From NCBI GenBank assembly GCA_029959615.1, contig JASCOD010000003.1:248001-312000 (forward strand): a stretch of 64,000 nt of DNA. The letters run 5' to 3'. This document shows, in pieces, positions 19,439 to 27,804 of the stretch (position 1 is the stretch's first letter; each line of letters opens with the position of its first letter). A program made the position numbers and the translations under genes. The DNA is from Flavobacteriaceae bacterium PS02338 (lineage in GTDB: Bacteria; Bacteroidota; Bacteroidia; Sphingobacteriales; Sphingobacteriaceae). Under the pieces are notes generated by a model that searched no databases, was not told the DNA's origin, and saw only the letters and a list, made by a program, of their open reading frames with translations.

Positions 19439-19472
19439 CAAAGCCTGGTTATTTATCAATAATCAGGCTTTG
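19439..19472. terminator. Hairpin after the symporter gene
   Basis: CAAAGCCTGGTTATT pairs with AATAATCAGGCTTTG (one mismatch) around a four-base loop. There is no clear T tract, so it may act as a transcript end or an mRNA-stabilising hairpin. The rest of 19414-19844 holds the imperfect inverted repeat at 19497-19582 and a promoter with operator D. No gene is visible there. Confidence 0.5.
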
Positions 19473-19496
19473 AATTATCAAAACCGTTCATCAAAG

Positions 19497-19582
19497 CGTC
19501 ATTCCCGCGTAGGTGGAACCTTAAGGCAATTTACATGTTAGCGCCTCTTATCTCTTTACGATCCCGAGAATTCGGGATGACG
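19497..19582. repeat. Second type of palindromic repeat, imperfect ends
   Basis: The ends cgtcattcccg and cgggatgacg are near-inverted repeats 86 bases apart, and an internal cccgagaattcggg is near-palindromic. It shares only the CGTCATT/ATGACG tips with repeats R1-R4. It is probably a related REP-like element. Confidence 0.45.
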
Positions 19583-19648
19583 ACAAGCCTAAAGTCGTGG
19601 TACATTACCGCATCGGCATCCTCACAACAAAAAGTTTTTTCAAAAAAA

Positions 19649-19679
19649 ATTGCTTTTACAAAAATAACTGATACTTTTG
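19649..19679 (+). promoter_or_regulatory. Promoter of the beta-propeller gene cluster
   Basis: TACTTTTG at 19672-19679 is a perfect -7 element. ATTG at 19649-19652 is a three-of-four -33 element 19 bases upstream. Operator D follows 11 bases later. Confidence 0.45.
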
Positions 19680-19690
19680 GTTAAAATAAT

Positions 19691-19712
19691 AAACCAAACC
19701 AAACCAAACCAA
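19691..19712. promoter_or_regulatory. Putative GntR operator, site D
   Basis: Four tandem AAACC units followed by AA. It lacks the AGTTTG flank of sites B and C, but has the same position relative to the -7 element. Confidence 0.5.
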
Positions 19713-19844
19713 TATAAATCTTTTAATTCAACTCACTTACGGGTTTTGCACAAGCTCATCATCGAATGCTCCACACTAAGAGCGTGGTCTTTCAAAATAG
19801 TTTTAGATGCTTCTTAACCAACCTGTATGCTTTAAAAAACGGAT

Positions 19845-20909
19845 ATGAATAAAAAACTTTTACTAACCTGTTTATTTGCAATCGCTGTACGCACTGCTTT
19901 TTCACAAACCGCATTTACGCCAGGCAGCTTGTCGGTGTTAAGGGTTGGAGATGGAACAACAACTCTGGGAACAGCCGCGCTACCTGTATTTATTGACGAG
20001 TATTCGACCAGTGGAAAGCTGATCAGAAGCATTGCCTTACCAACCGCATCAGCTGGAAAAAACAAACGACTAACCTTAGATGGCAATACGCCTGGCGTTT
20101 CTTCCTTCGAAGGACTTTTGTCGCTTTCTCAAGATGCTAAGAAACTTTCATTAGCAGGTTACGATGCCGCGGTGGGTACAGATGCTGTAGTTGCTTCGGA
20201 AAGTGACCAAACTAACAGAGTCATTGGGGTAATAGATGGAGCGGGTAACGTAAACACGGCTACTGCTCTAAATATCTATTCGAAGGCTTATATCAGTTCG
20301 GCAGTAACCGATGGTAACAACGTATGGGTTGCTGGTGGAAGTGCCAATATCTACACCACTACAGTTGGTTCAACTGATGCAACTTCCATCATTGGACGTT
20401 CTGGAAGGTCTATTCGCATCTTTAAAAACCAATTATATGTTTCTCAATCTTCTGGTTTGGTAGGTCCATTAGTGACTGTTGGAACGGGCTTGCCAACTAC
20501 AGCTCCTCAAACAGCAGTAGCGGTTCCAGGCATCACCATTAATGGTACTAGCCCAACTGGACGAGAATTTTTCTTTGCAGATATCAATCCAAATATTCCT
20601 GGTTATGATGTGCTATACATTGCCAATACAGGAATTACCGATGGGATTACCAAATATTCTCTAGTAGATGGTTCTTGGGTTTCAAACGGTACCGTAAAAG
20701 GACAATACACTGGTCTTACTGCTACCGTATCTGGTAATGAAGTAACCGTTTACGGAATTAAGTATGGAGCTACTTCATCGGAACTATTTAAAATTACCGA
20801 CAATACGGGTCACAATGGCTCTATTGCTGAATTAACCCGCTCGATATTGGCCAAAACTGGTGCCAATACGGTGTTCCGTGGACTTTCATTATCGCCTCAA
20901 AAACCATAA
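19845..20909 (+). CDS. Secreted beta-propeller-like protein, short paralogue without T9SS tail
   Basis: Function unknown. A signal peptide ends at TAFSQ. The body consists of beta-strand repeats (LSVLRVGDGTTTLGTAALP, VFIDEYSTSGKLIRSIALP, GRSIRIFKNQLYVSQSSG) typical of a family of secreted bacterial proteins that look like beta-propellers. It is closely similar along its whole length to the N-terminal 350 residues of the next protein but stops at SLSPQKP. It therefore lacks the fibronectin-like and sorting domains of its two neighbours. It begins the transcription unit after operator D, only 16 bases before the next start. It may be soluble or need a partner for export beyond the periplasm. 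Confidence 0.7.
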   Translation: MNKKLLLTCLFAIAVRTAFSQTAFTPGSLSVLRVGDGTTTLGTAALPVFIDEYSTSGKLIRSIALPTASAGKNKRLTLDGNTPGVSSFEGLLSLSQDAKKLSLAGYDAAVGTDAVVASESDQTNRVIGVIDGAGNVNTATALNIYSKAYISSAVTDGNNVWVAGGSANIYTTTVGSTDATSIIGRSGRSIRIFKNQLYVSQSSGLVGPLVTVGTGLPTTAPQTAVAVPGITINGTSPTGREFFFADINPNIPGYDVLYIANTGITDGITKYSLVDGSWVSNGTVKGQYTGLTATVSGNEVTVYGIKYGATSSELFKITDNTGHNGSIAELTRSILAKTGANTVFRGLSLSPQKP

Positions 20910-20925
20910 CCATTTAAACCGAACT

Positions 20926-22521
20926 ATGATGAAAAGAAAACTACTATTAAGTTGTTTGTTTGCAGTGGCCGCCCATACAGGGTTTTCACAAACCGCATTT
21001 ACCGCAGGCAGTTTATCAGTCCTACGGGTTGGCGACGGTTCAGCAGCCTTGGGAACAAGCGCTACGACTGTATTTATTGATGAATATTCCACGACTGGGA
21101 CGTTAATTAGAAGCATTGCTTTACCTACTACGGTGGTGGGGCTTAACCGACGGTTAACCTTAGATGGTAATACCTCGAATGTTTCCTCATCTGAAGGACT
21201 TTTATCGCTTTCGCAAGATGGGAAAAAACTCACCTTAACAGGCTATGATGCGCCTACAGGAACGGCTACGATCGCAACTTCGTCCAGCGCAACTTACAAT
21301 AGGGTAGTAGGGGTAATAGATGGAACAGGTAATGTAAACACAAGCACGGCACTAGATGTTTTTACCGCACAATTGATTTCCTCAGCTGTCGCGGATGGAA
21401 ATAATTTATGGATATCAGGTGGGACAGCAAACATTTATGCTACTACCATTGGTGCTACTACAGCAACATCAATAGTTGCACGTACTGGAAGGTCTTTGCG
21501 TATTTTTAATAACCAGCTTTATACCTCACAAGTATCAGGCGTACTCGGTCCGATAATTACTGTTGGTACAGGTTTACCTACAACTGCTGGACAGGCTATC
21601 GCTGGAATGCCTGGCATGCCAACCACCACACCATCTGGCCGAGAGTTTTTCTTTGCTGATCTTGATGCTACGGTACCTGGATATGATGTTTTATATATTG
21701 CCAATTCGGCGAATACCGATGGGATTTCTAAATACTCATTGGTTGGTGGCACTTGGGTGTTGGATAATGTAATTGCAGGACAGTATACAGGTTTAACAGG
21801 AGTAGTTTCAGGAAATGAGGTGACGCTTTACGGTATAAGGTTTGCGGCATCGGCCAATAAATTATTTAAAATTGTAGATGCTTCGGGTTATCGTGCCGCA
21901 ATGACCGCTACCGCTACAGATATGGCTACGGCAGCAGCTAACACGGTATTTCGTGGCGTATCTCTATCTCCAACCGTAACCACTACGCCAGTAAAGCTGC
22001 TTTCTTTTACAGGGAAAGAAGCTACCAATGGTGTGCGTTTAAATTGGTCTACGGCTTCAGAGCAAAATAACTCGCATTATGAGATTTACAGGTCGGCCGA
22101 TGGACAGAGCTTTATCAAAATAGGTAGCGTTAAAGGAAATGGAACGACCAATGAAGTCTTGAACTATTCATTTACTGATTTATCTCCATTATCGGGAACA
22201 GCTTATTATAGATTACGTCAAGTAGATTTCGATAATCGTTTTGAAGACTATGGCCCAATTCCAGTAAAATCGAGCCTTCAGAAAAACGACTTAAAAATTC
22301 AGGTGAAAGATAACAGCTTACAGGTTTCCGTATTTGCGTCGACAAGCCTAATCTCAGAAATTAAGATATATGATATTTCAGGAAATGCCTTGGCAAAAGT
22401 ATCGGCTACTTTAACTAACGGATGGAATACCGTTGAAGTGCCATTTACCGCTAGCAGAGGTGTATATATCGTTGCTTCTAAAATTGGTAATGAAATCACC
22501 AAAACAAAAATTGCAAAATAA
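20926..22521 (+). CDS. Secreted beta-propeller-like protein with T9SS C-terminal sorting domain
   Basis: Function unknown; probably a cell-surface or released glycan-associated protein. The signal peptide is MMKRKLLLSCLFAVAAHTGFSQ. Residues about 23-350 repeat the propeller-like pattern of the preceding gene. About 355-445 is a fibronectin-III-like region (VKLLSFTGKEATNGVRLNW, ASEQNNSHYEIYRSADGQSF). The end (ISEIKIYDISGNALAKVSAT, RGVYIVASKIGNEITKTKIAK) is a type A T9SS sorting domain. The start is set at 20926, since the upstream in-frame codons overlap the previous gene and do not form a signal peptide. Confidence 0.75.
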   Translation: MMKRKLLLSCLFAVAAHTGFSQTAFTAGSLSVLRVGDGSAALGTSATTVFIDEYSTTGTLIRSIALPTTVVGLNRRLTLDGNTSNVSSSEGLLSLSQDGKKLTLTGYDAPTGTATIATSSSATYNRVVGVIDGTGNVNTSTALDVFTAQLISSAVADGNNLWISGGTANIYATTIGATTATSIVARTGRSLRIFNNQLYTSQVSGVLGPIITVGTGLPTTAGQAIAGMPGMPTTTPSGREFFFADLDATVPGYDVLYIANSANTDGISKYSLVGGTWVLDNVIAGQYTGLTGVVSGNEVTLYGIRFAASANKLFKIVDASGYRAAMTATATDMATAAANTVFRGVSLSPTVTTTPVKLLSFTGKEATNGVRLNWSTASEQNNSHYEIYRSADGQSFIKIGSVKGNGTTNEVLNYSFTDLSPLSGTAYYRLRQVDFDNRFEDYGPIPVKSSLQKNDLKIQVKDNSLQVSVFASTSLISEIKIYDISGNALAKVSATLTNGWNTVEVPFTASRGVYIVASKIGNEITKTKIAK

Positions 22522-22527
22522 ATAGAG

Positions 22528-22553
22528 AAGGATGGTATATAAATACCATCCTT
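22528..22553 (+). terminator. Rho-independent terminator-like hairpin
   Basis: AAGGATGGTAT pairs perfectly with ATACCATCCTT around a four-base loop and is followed by TT-rich sequence. It lies 7 bases after the stop of the second beta-propeller gene. Confidence 0.65.
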
Positions 22554-22647
22554 TTCACTTTATAAAAAGAACTGCTGCTATCAATCATTTCAGCGGTATC
22601 GAATGACTGTTGCTAATACAATAAGTTAAACTAACCAAAACTGTAGT

Positions 22648-24264
22648 ATGAAACGATATGGCTATTTACTGCTGCTGCTCATCTGCTGCACAGTACTGGA
22701 GCTGCATGCTCAAAATTTATCCAACAGAAACATTTTCGTAGTAAGAATTGGCGATGGCAGTGCCTCGCTCACCACTGCTGCAACACCTGTTTATCTGGAT
22801 GAATATAATACTTCTGGAACGTTAATCAGAACTATTGCAATGCCCGTTGTCAACTCGGGAACTAATAAAAAATTAACCCTTTCTGGCAAATATGCTTATG
22901 AAGGTTATCCTGTGCTATCTCCCGATGGGCAATCTGTTTGCTTATTTGGCTATGATGCCGCCCTTGGAACAGCCTCCGTTGGTACTTCTGTGAGCAGTAC
23001 CAACAACAGAACTGCGGGTATTATTTACGCCAACAATACCATCAATACTTCTACCAGTGTAACCGATGCCTTTTCGGCTGTAAATGCCCGTTGCGCGGTA
23101 TTTGACGGAAATAACGGCATTTGGATGACGGGTGGAACCACGGGAGTTCGCTATGCGCTAGTAGGTGCTACCACTTCTACTGCATTAACCGCCGTTACGG
23201 GGCGTGCCATCAATGTTTTCGATGGACAGTTGTACATGTCTTCTACCAGTGGCGATACCAGAATTGCTACCGTTGGACCAGGTGTGTTGCCCATCACGGG
23301 ACAAGCGGTGGCTAATTTACCTGGCTATCCCGCAACAGGAAGCCCTTGCCAGTTTTTTTTGGCCGATGTATGTAATACCGTACCTGGCCCAGATGTGCTG
23401 TATGTGGCTGATAATACCGCTGGAGTTTTTAAATACTCCTTGGTTAATGGAACATGGGTAAGCAATGGAAAAATTGGAGTTGCCAACGACCAATATGTGG
23501 GAATAACAGGCAATGCCACTAATGGCAGTGTAATCATGTATGCCACCCGTAAAAGTGGTACTGGCGATGCAGGTGGTGGCGAGTTGGTGAGCATTACCGA
23601 TAACAGCGGTTTAAATGGAACATTTTCGGCCACGCCGGTAGTTTTGGCTACCGCTGCCACCAATACCGTTTTCAGGGGTGTGTGTTATTCGTTTACTCCC
23701 GCTCTTCTAGAAGAGGTACTACCTATTTCATTACAGGCGTTTTCAGTACAAAAAAGTAACCTTACTACCACGCTTAACTGGTCTTCATCTTCAGAAAAAG
23801 AAAGTGCCTATTTTGAAATACAACGGGCACAGGACGATGGACAATTTAAGGAAATAGGGAAGGTTTTAGCCAATGGTTATTCCGATAAACCCATTCATTA
23901 TAGATACGTAGATGCCAATCCGTTCAAAGGGTTAAACTATTATCGCTTAAAATCGGTAGACACTAACGGGCAGTTTAGTTTATCCGATGTCCGTTTCATG
24001 CAATTCACCAATACGGATGCCGCTACTATCCAAGCCATCTATCCTAATGATAAAGTGTTGGAAATGCTCATTAACATGCCGGAAGCCACTTTAACCACCT
24101 TAAGGATTATTGATATGAGTGGAAAAGTAGTAAGCACCGAGCAACTCAAGCTAGATGCAGGCTTTACCAAGATAAAACCTCGGGCTAACCTTATTCTAGG
24201 GACCTATATCGCTAGCATAAGCACCACACAGGGAGAGATAAGTACAAAATTTATTAAACAATAA
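22648..24264 (+). CDS. Secreted beta-propeller-like protein with T9SS tail, third paralogue
   Basis: Function unknown. A signal peptide ends at ELHAQ. The body (about 25-350) has the same strand pattern as the two preceding proteins (IFVVRIGDGSASLTTAATP, VYLDEYNTSGTLIRTIAMP, GRAINVFDGQLYMSSTSGD) but is more divergent. A fibronectin-like segment (PISLQAFSVQKSNLTTTLNW) leads to a T9SS type A tail (TLRIIDMSGKVVSTEQL, LGTYIASISTTQGEISTKF). It follows a terminator-like hairpin and is 10 bases before the next gene. It is probably exported across the outer membrane by T9SS. Confidence 0.75.
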   Translation: MKRYGYLLLLLICCTVLELHAQNLSNRNIFVVRIGDGSASLTTAATPVYLDEYNTSGTLIRTIAMPVVNSGTNKKLTLSGKYAYEGYPVLSPDGQSVCLFGYDAALGTASVGTSVSSTNNRTAGIIYANNTINTSTSVTDAFSAVNARCAVFDGNNGIWMTGGTTGVRYALVGATTSTALTAVTGRAINVFDGQLYMSSTSGDTRIATVGPGVLPITGQAVANLPGYPATGSPCQFFLADVCNTVPGPDVLYVADNTAGVFKYSLVNGTWVSNGKIGVANDQYVGITGNATNGSVIMYATRKSGTGDAGGGELVSITDNSGLNGTFSATPVVLATAATNTVFRGVCYSFTPALLEEVLPISLQAFSVQKSNLTTTLNWSSSSEKESAYFEIQRAQDDGQFKEIGKVLANGYSDKPIHYRYVDANPFKGLNYYRLKSVDTNGQFSLSDVRFMQFTNTDAATIQAIYPNDKVLEMLINMPEATLTTLRIIDMSGKVVSTEQLKLDAGFTKIKPRANLILGTYIASISTTQGEISTKFIKQ

Positions 24265-24274
24265 TGTTTGAGGT

Positions 24275-27200
24275 ATGAAACAACCTAAAGTATTGTTCAC
24301 AGGCTTTCTTTTTTTTATCAGCTGTCTGATTCAAATCAAAGCACAAACAACCACCAATACCTTTTTGGTAGAAGCTGAAGAATTTCAGTTTCCAGACAGG
24401 TGGATGGCCAGTAATGAAATTGGCGTTTCCAGCGGTGCCATCTTAAGTGTGGGGCAAACCGCTACACCAAACGCCAATGCCTACACCGCCATTAGCGTTA
24501 AAACTGCTGGCACCTATGATATATGGACCCGTTCTAGAGATTATCCCGACAATAGACCTGGTACACGACGATTCTTAATTTACGTAAATGAAGTGGCCAT
24601 GAGCCAGGAATCTGGCATACACGGACAAGATGGCTATTACTGGGAAAAAGTGGGTACCGCTACACTTGATACTAACGAAACGCTTTTACGCATCAAAGAC
24701 ACCAGAGGTTATTTTGGACGTTGCGATGCCTTGCTATTAACCACCGTTACCTCGTTTAATCCTAATCTACAGAGTTTAACCGCCCTACAGGCCTTTAAAT
24801 TAAGTCCTAAAAAACTGGAATCAATTCCGCCCTCAGCTTTAGTGGCAGCGCCGTATCTACCCATAACCAGTTCCGCAACCACCAATGCCGAAATGAACAA
24901 CGGCAAGTTAAAATTGCAGTTTGTTACGGTAATAGATGCGGCCACTAATTTGCCTCGTATCGTGAGCACCACCAGTTTGTATAATGGTGGCCAATGGACT
25001 GCCGTGAATACAGGGGTAGAATCCAATAGGGTTTTTTTACTGCATGAAGCCACGCCCGATGTCAACTTTATTGGGGTTAACCCCGCTTGGGAAAATGCAG
25101 CAGGAATGAGTACGTTCCAAAGCATGGGTCAAACCTTTTCGGTATTTGACCAAGCCAATGGTAAAAATCCGTTTAGTGCTGGCCAATTGCTGTTGTGCAG
25201 GGCTACAGCAGTCACCAAAATATCCGACGAGCAAATAAATGTGACCTATGCCAGCGATAGTGGATACACCTTAACGGGAACATGGAAACTGGCAGCGGGA
25301 GCCAATCACTTGAGTTTAACGCTTAATTACCAGGCAAGCGCAACAGGCTATTACAGTTTTGCCGTAGCGGCTTTACAGCCCATTGCCGCAAGTGCAGTAA
25401 AAAATGTGCAGTTGCCGCCCATGTTTCAATACCAGCGTCTGCCCAGCCAGCCACTGATGGTTCCAAGTGCGCTTACCCCACAACCCGTAAGTATTGTTGA
25501 AACTACGGTGAACAATACACCTTACAGTTATTTTGTGGCTGGTGCATTATCAAACTTTCCATTAGAATGGGCCACGGGCGAAACTTCTCCAATGGGATTT
25601 TCGCTTAAAAACGAGAGTAACCAGGTACAACCTTTGGCTTTCGGACCCATTTTAGGTTTTGCCGATTCCAAGCTTAATTCAGGTCAGTCCATCACTCGCG
25701 AATTTATGATAGGAGCCTTGCCAAGTACTTGGGATGGAGCTTTAGAATACCTGTCTAACAAAGTTTACGAGGTTAAAGATTATCGCAAGCAAGGCACTAC
25801 ATCCTTAACCAATGCGGCCTTAAATATGGTAGACCTCATTAAAAACGACAATTCATCAGGTTGGGATACCACCATGAAAGGATTTTACGACATTGAACAA
25901 AATCCTGTCATTGCCCCAGTAGTGGTTAATACTTCACCCTTAGCGCTGCTTTCGGCGGCGGTACTTGGACAAGATGAAGACATGTACCTTAAAAGAGCCC
26001 TCCCCGCTATCGAATATACCCTCTCACGACGTGGCTACAGGTGGTCTAACAAGCTTGGTACTTTGTACACGCCTACCGAAAGCTCGCTCAAATTAAGTCC
26101 ATACAGTAAGGAGTTTAATGTGGCCTATTTTGAAGGATTGGATAAGTTGACCAAAGGAGCTAACCCTTGGTTGGTGGACTTGGCTTTGCCCAATGGCGAA
26201 CTGCGAACCACCACCAATAGTTGGACGGAAAAATTGGCGGCTTATCGAATGACCCAAAGCGCATCATGGTTAAGTGATGCCATTCGGGGGGCTGATTTGT
26301 TTCTCACCAACGACGTATATGCTACCAAGACCACTGCGCTAGATGAAAACGGTTTCTATAATACCTCATTTTACCCTAATTGGTGGGATTTGATGGATAT
26401 TTATGAGCTCACAAAATACAGCCGCTATTTAACGGCGGCAGAGAAATCGGCCTTTTATACCATTGCGGGCATTAGGTCTTATCCTAAAGTAACCACCAAT
26501 CAGCAAACCATTCACCCAGGTAATAATTACAGTGGAACCACCACCATTTGGTGGAAAGGTACGCAGCAATATCGTTTGGGCTATCCTCGCGTGGTTGGTG
26601 ATGTGCAGGAAAAGCAAGTGGCTCAAGATCTCGTTTCGCCTGTAGGTTTAGGCTTCGAGCAACCTGTAACGCTTTTCTTCCCCAAAGCTCAAATTCTACA
26701 CGTTTACATGTCTAACTGGGCACCTAACTTGTTGCGTATATTCCAATACAATAACCGAGATATCTTTCAAACCTATGCACGTAACTCCATTATTGGCCGT
26801 TTTGCCAACTACCCAGGCTATTATGCAAGAGGTTTTACCGATGTGCCTTTAAAGGCAGATTATCCGTATGTAGGACCTGATGTGACCTCTATTTATTATC
26901 ATCATATTCCTTCTCAATTAGCTTTTTCGGTTGATTTTTTAGTTACCGAAGCCATGCAGCGGTCACAGGGAAATATTAATTTTCCATACAGCAGGCAAGA
27001 AGGATTCGTTTGGTTCAACAATCGGATTTTTGGGGGAGGAAAAGGTAAAGTGTATACAGATAAAGAAGCCACGCTATTGTTGAAGAAAGATTTGGTTCAA
27101 TCGAGTAATCCCGATGTGAATTACCTTACGGCCATTTCCGAAAACAAATTTTGGGTCATCGCCTTAAATGAATCTCCAAGCCCTGCTGCCGTGAGTTTAA

Positions 27201-27685
27201 CGCTTACAGATAGCGTAAAAGTAGCATCTAATTCATCAAGTGAACTTTATGCCAATGATAATTGCACACCAACCACTACGGTGATGAATGGTCGTACCAC
27301 ACAACTTAATTTAGGTGCAAAAAGTGTTTCGGCGCTTTCATTTCCATTAAGCACCCCATTTAAGGAAGCCAAAGCTCCTAAGTTGCCACAAGGAATGTAC
27401 ACCACTACGGTAGATAGTAATTGGGGGACTTTTTATGTGTTCAGAATCAGGTCTCCATTTGGTTGGGATTCTATTTACGCCTATCTGGACACCCCACCAT
27501 TGGAAAATGCAGAAGCTAATTTGACCACTAATCTTGATTCAAATACCCTGCAACGAGTGGCCTATCCCTATGAGTGGTCTTTGAAAAAAATCCCTTATGG
27601 CCAGCAAGTGGTGCTCAACTTACAATTAACACTGAATGGAGTAAACAAGAACCTGTCGGTAACGGTAAATGGCACCAGTAATTAG
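24275..27685 (+). CDS. Large secreted toroid-type protein, paralogue of the 11567 gene
   Basis: A putative carbohydrate-active enzyme of unnamed family. The architecture matches the 11567 product end to end: signal peptide (to IKAQ), binding-like domain (FLVEAEEFQFPDRW to RCDALLLTTVTSFNP), beta-sandwich, helical toroid and C-terminal beta domains. Motifs conserved between the two include KGFYDIE, DED-YL-RALP-IEYTLSR, NTSFYP-WWDLMD and ARNSIIGRF. Glu795 (VGLGFEQP) and His876-His877 (YYHHI) line up with the shared residues of the other two toroid-type proteins. It is the last gene before operator E. Two paralogues in one PUL suggest action on two linkages or chain positions (inference). Confidence 0.72.
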   Translation: MKQPKVLFTGFLFFISCLIQIKAQTTTNTFLVEAEEFQFPDRWMASNEIGVSSGAILSVGQTATPNANAYTAISVKTAGTYDIWTRSRDYPDNRPGTRRFLIYVNEVAMSQESGIHGQDGYYWEKVGTATLDTNETLLRIKDTRGYFGRCDALLLTTVTSFNPNLQSLTALQAFKLSPKKLESIPPSALVAAPYLPITSSATTNAEMNNGKLKLQFVTVIDAATNLPRIVSTTSLYNGGQWTAVNTGVESNRVFLLHEATPDVNFIGVNPAWENAAGMSTFQSMGQTFSVFDQANGKNPFSAGQLLLCRATAVTKISDEQINVTYASDSGYTLTGTWKLAAGANHLSLTLNYQASATGYYSFAVAALQPIAASAVKNVQLPPMFQYQRLPSQPLMVPSALTPQPVSIVETTVNNTPYSYFVAGALSNFPLEWATGETSPMGFSLKNESNQVQPLAFGPILGFADSKLNSGQSITREFMIGALPSTWDGALEYLSNKVYEVKDYRKQGTTSLTNAALNMVDLIKNDNSSGWDTTMKGFYDIEQNPVIAPVVVNTSPLALLSAAVLGQDEDMYLKRALPAIEYTLSRRGYRWSNKLGTLYTPTESSLKLSPYSKEFNVAYFEGLDKLTKGANPWLVDLALPNGELRTTTNSWTEKLAAYRMTQSASWLSDAIRGADLFLTNDVYATKTTALDENGFYNTSFYPNWWDLMDIYELTKYSRYLTAAEKSAFYTIAGIRSYPKVTTNQQTIHPGNNYSGTTTIWWKGTQQYRLGYPRVVGDVQEKQVAQDLVSPVGLGFEQPVTLFFPKAQILHVYMSNWAPNLLRIFQYNNRDIFQTYARNSIIGRFANYPGYYARGFTDVPLKADYPYVGPDVTSIYYHHIPSQLAFSVDFLVTEAMQRSQGNINFPYSRQEGFVWFNNRIFGGGKGKVYTDKEATLLLKKDLVQSSNPDVNYLTAISENKFWVIALNESPSPAAVSLTLTDSVKVASNSSSELYANDNCTPTTTVMNGRTTQLNLGAKSVSALSFPLSTPFKEAKAPKLPQGMYTTTVDSNWGTFYVFRIRSPFGWDSIYAYLDTPPLENAEANLTTNLDSNTLQRVAYPYEWSLKKIPYGQQVVLNLQLTLNGVNKNLSVTVNGTSN

Positions 27686-27748
27686 CCGCAATGAATACGG
27701 ATAATTTTCAGTTGAATGGAAATTTATAAGATTTATTAATATATTTAC

Positions 27749-27771
27749 AGACCAAACCAAACCATACCAAA
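27749..27771. promoter_or_regulatory. Putative GntR operator, site E, with weak promoter
   Basis: GACCAAACCAAACCATACC followed by AAAT. It combines the AAACC units of sites B and D with the CCATACC of sites A and C. TATATTTA at 27740-27747 is a -7 element with one mismatch; no good -33 element was found. Confidence 0.5.
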
Positions 27772-27804
27772 TTTATTATAACCAAGATAACCGAGTATTT
27801 TAAT

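Noticed and set aside
19691..19712. Simple-sequence AAACC repeat as a phase-variable tract
   Set aside because: The same unit recurs with variations (CCATACC, CCAGACC) at promoters only, which fits a protein-binding site better than slippage.
24709..25125. A 138-codon minus-strand open frame within the toroid-type gene
   Set aside because: Antisense to a well-supported protein with a close paralogue; no signal or domain.
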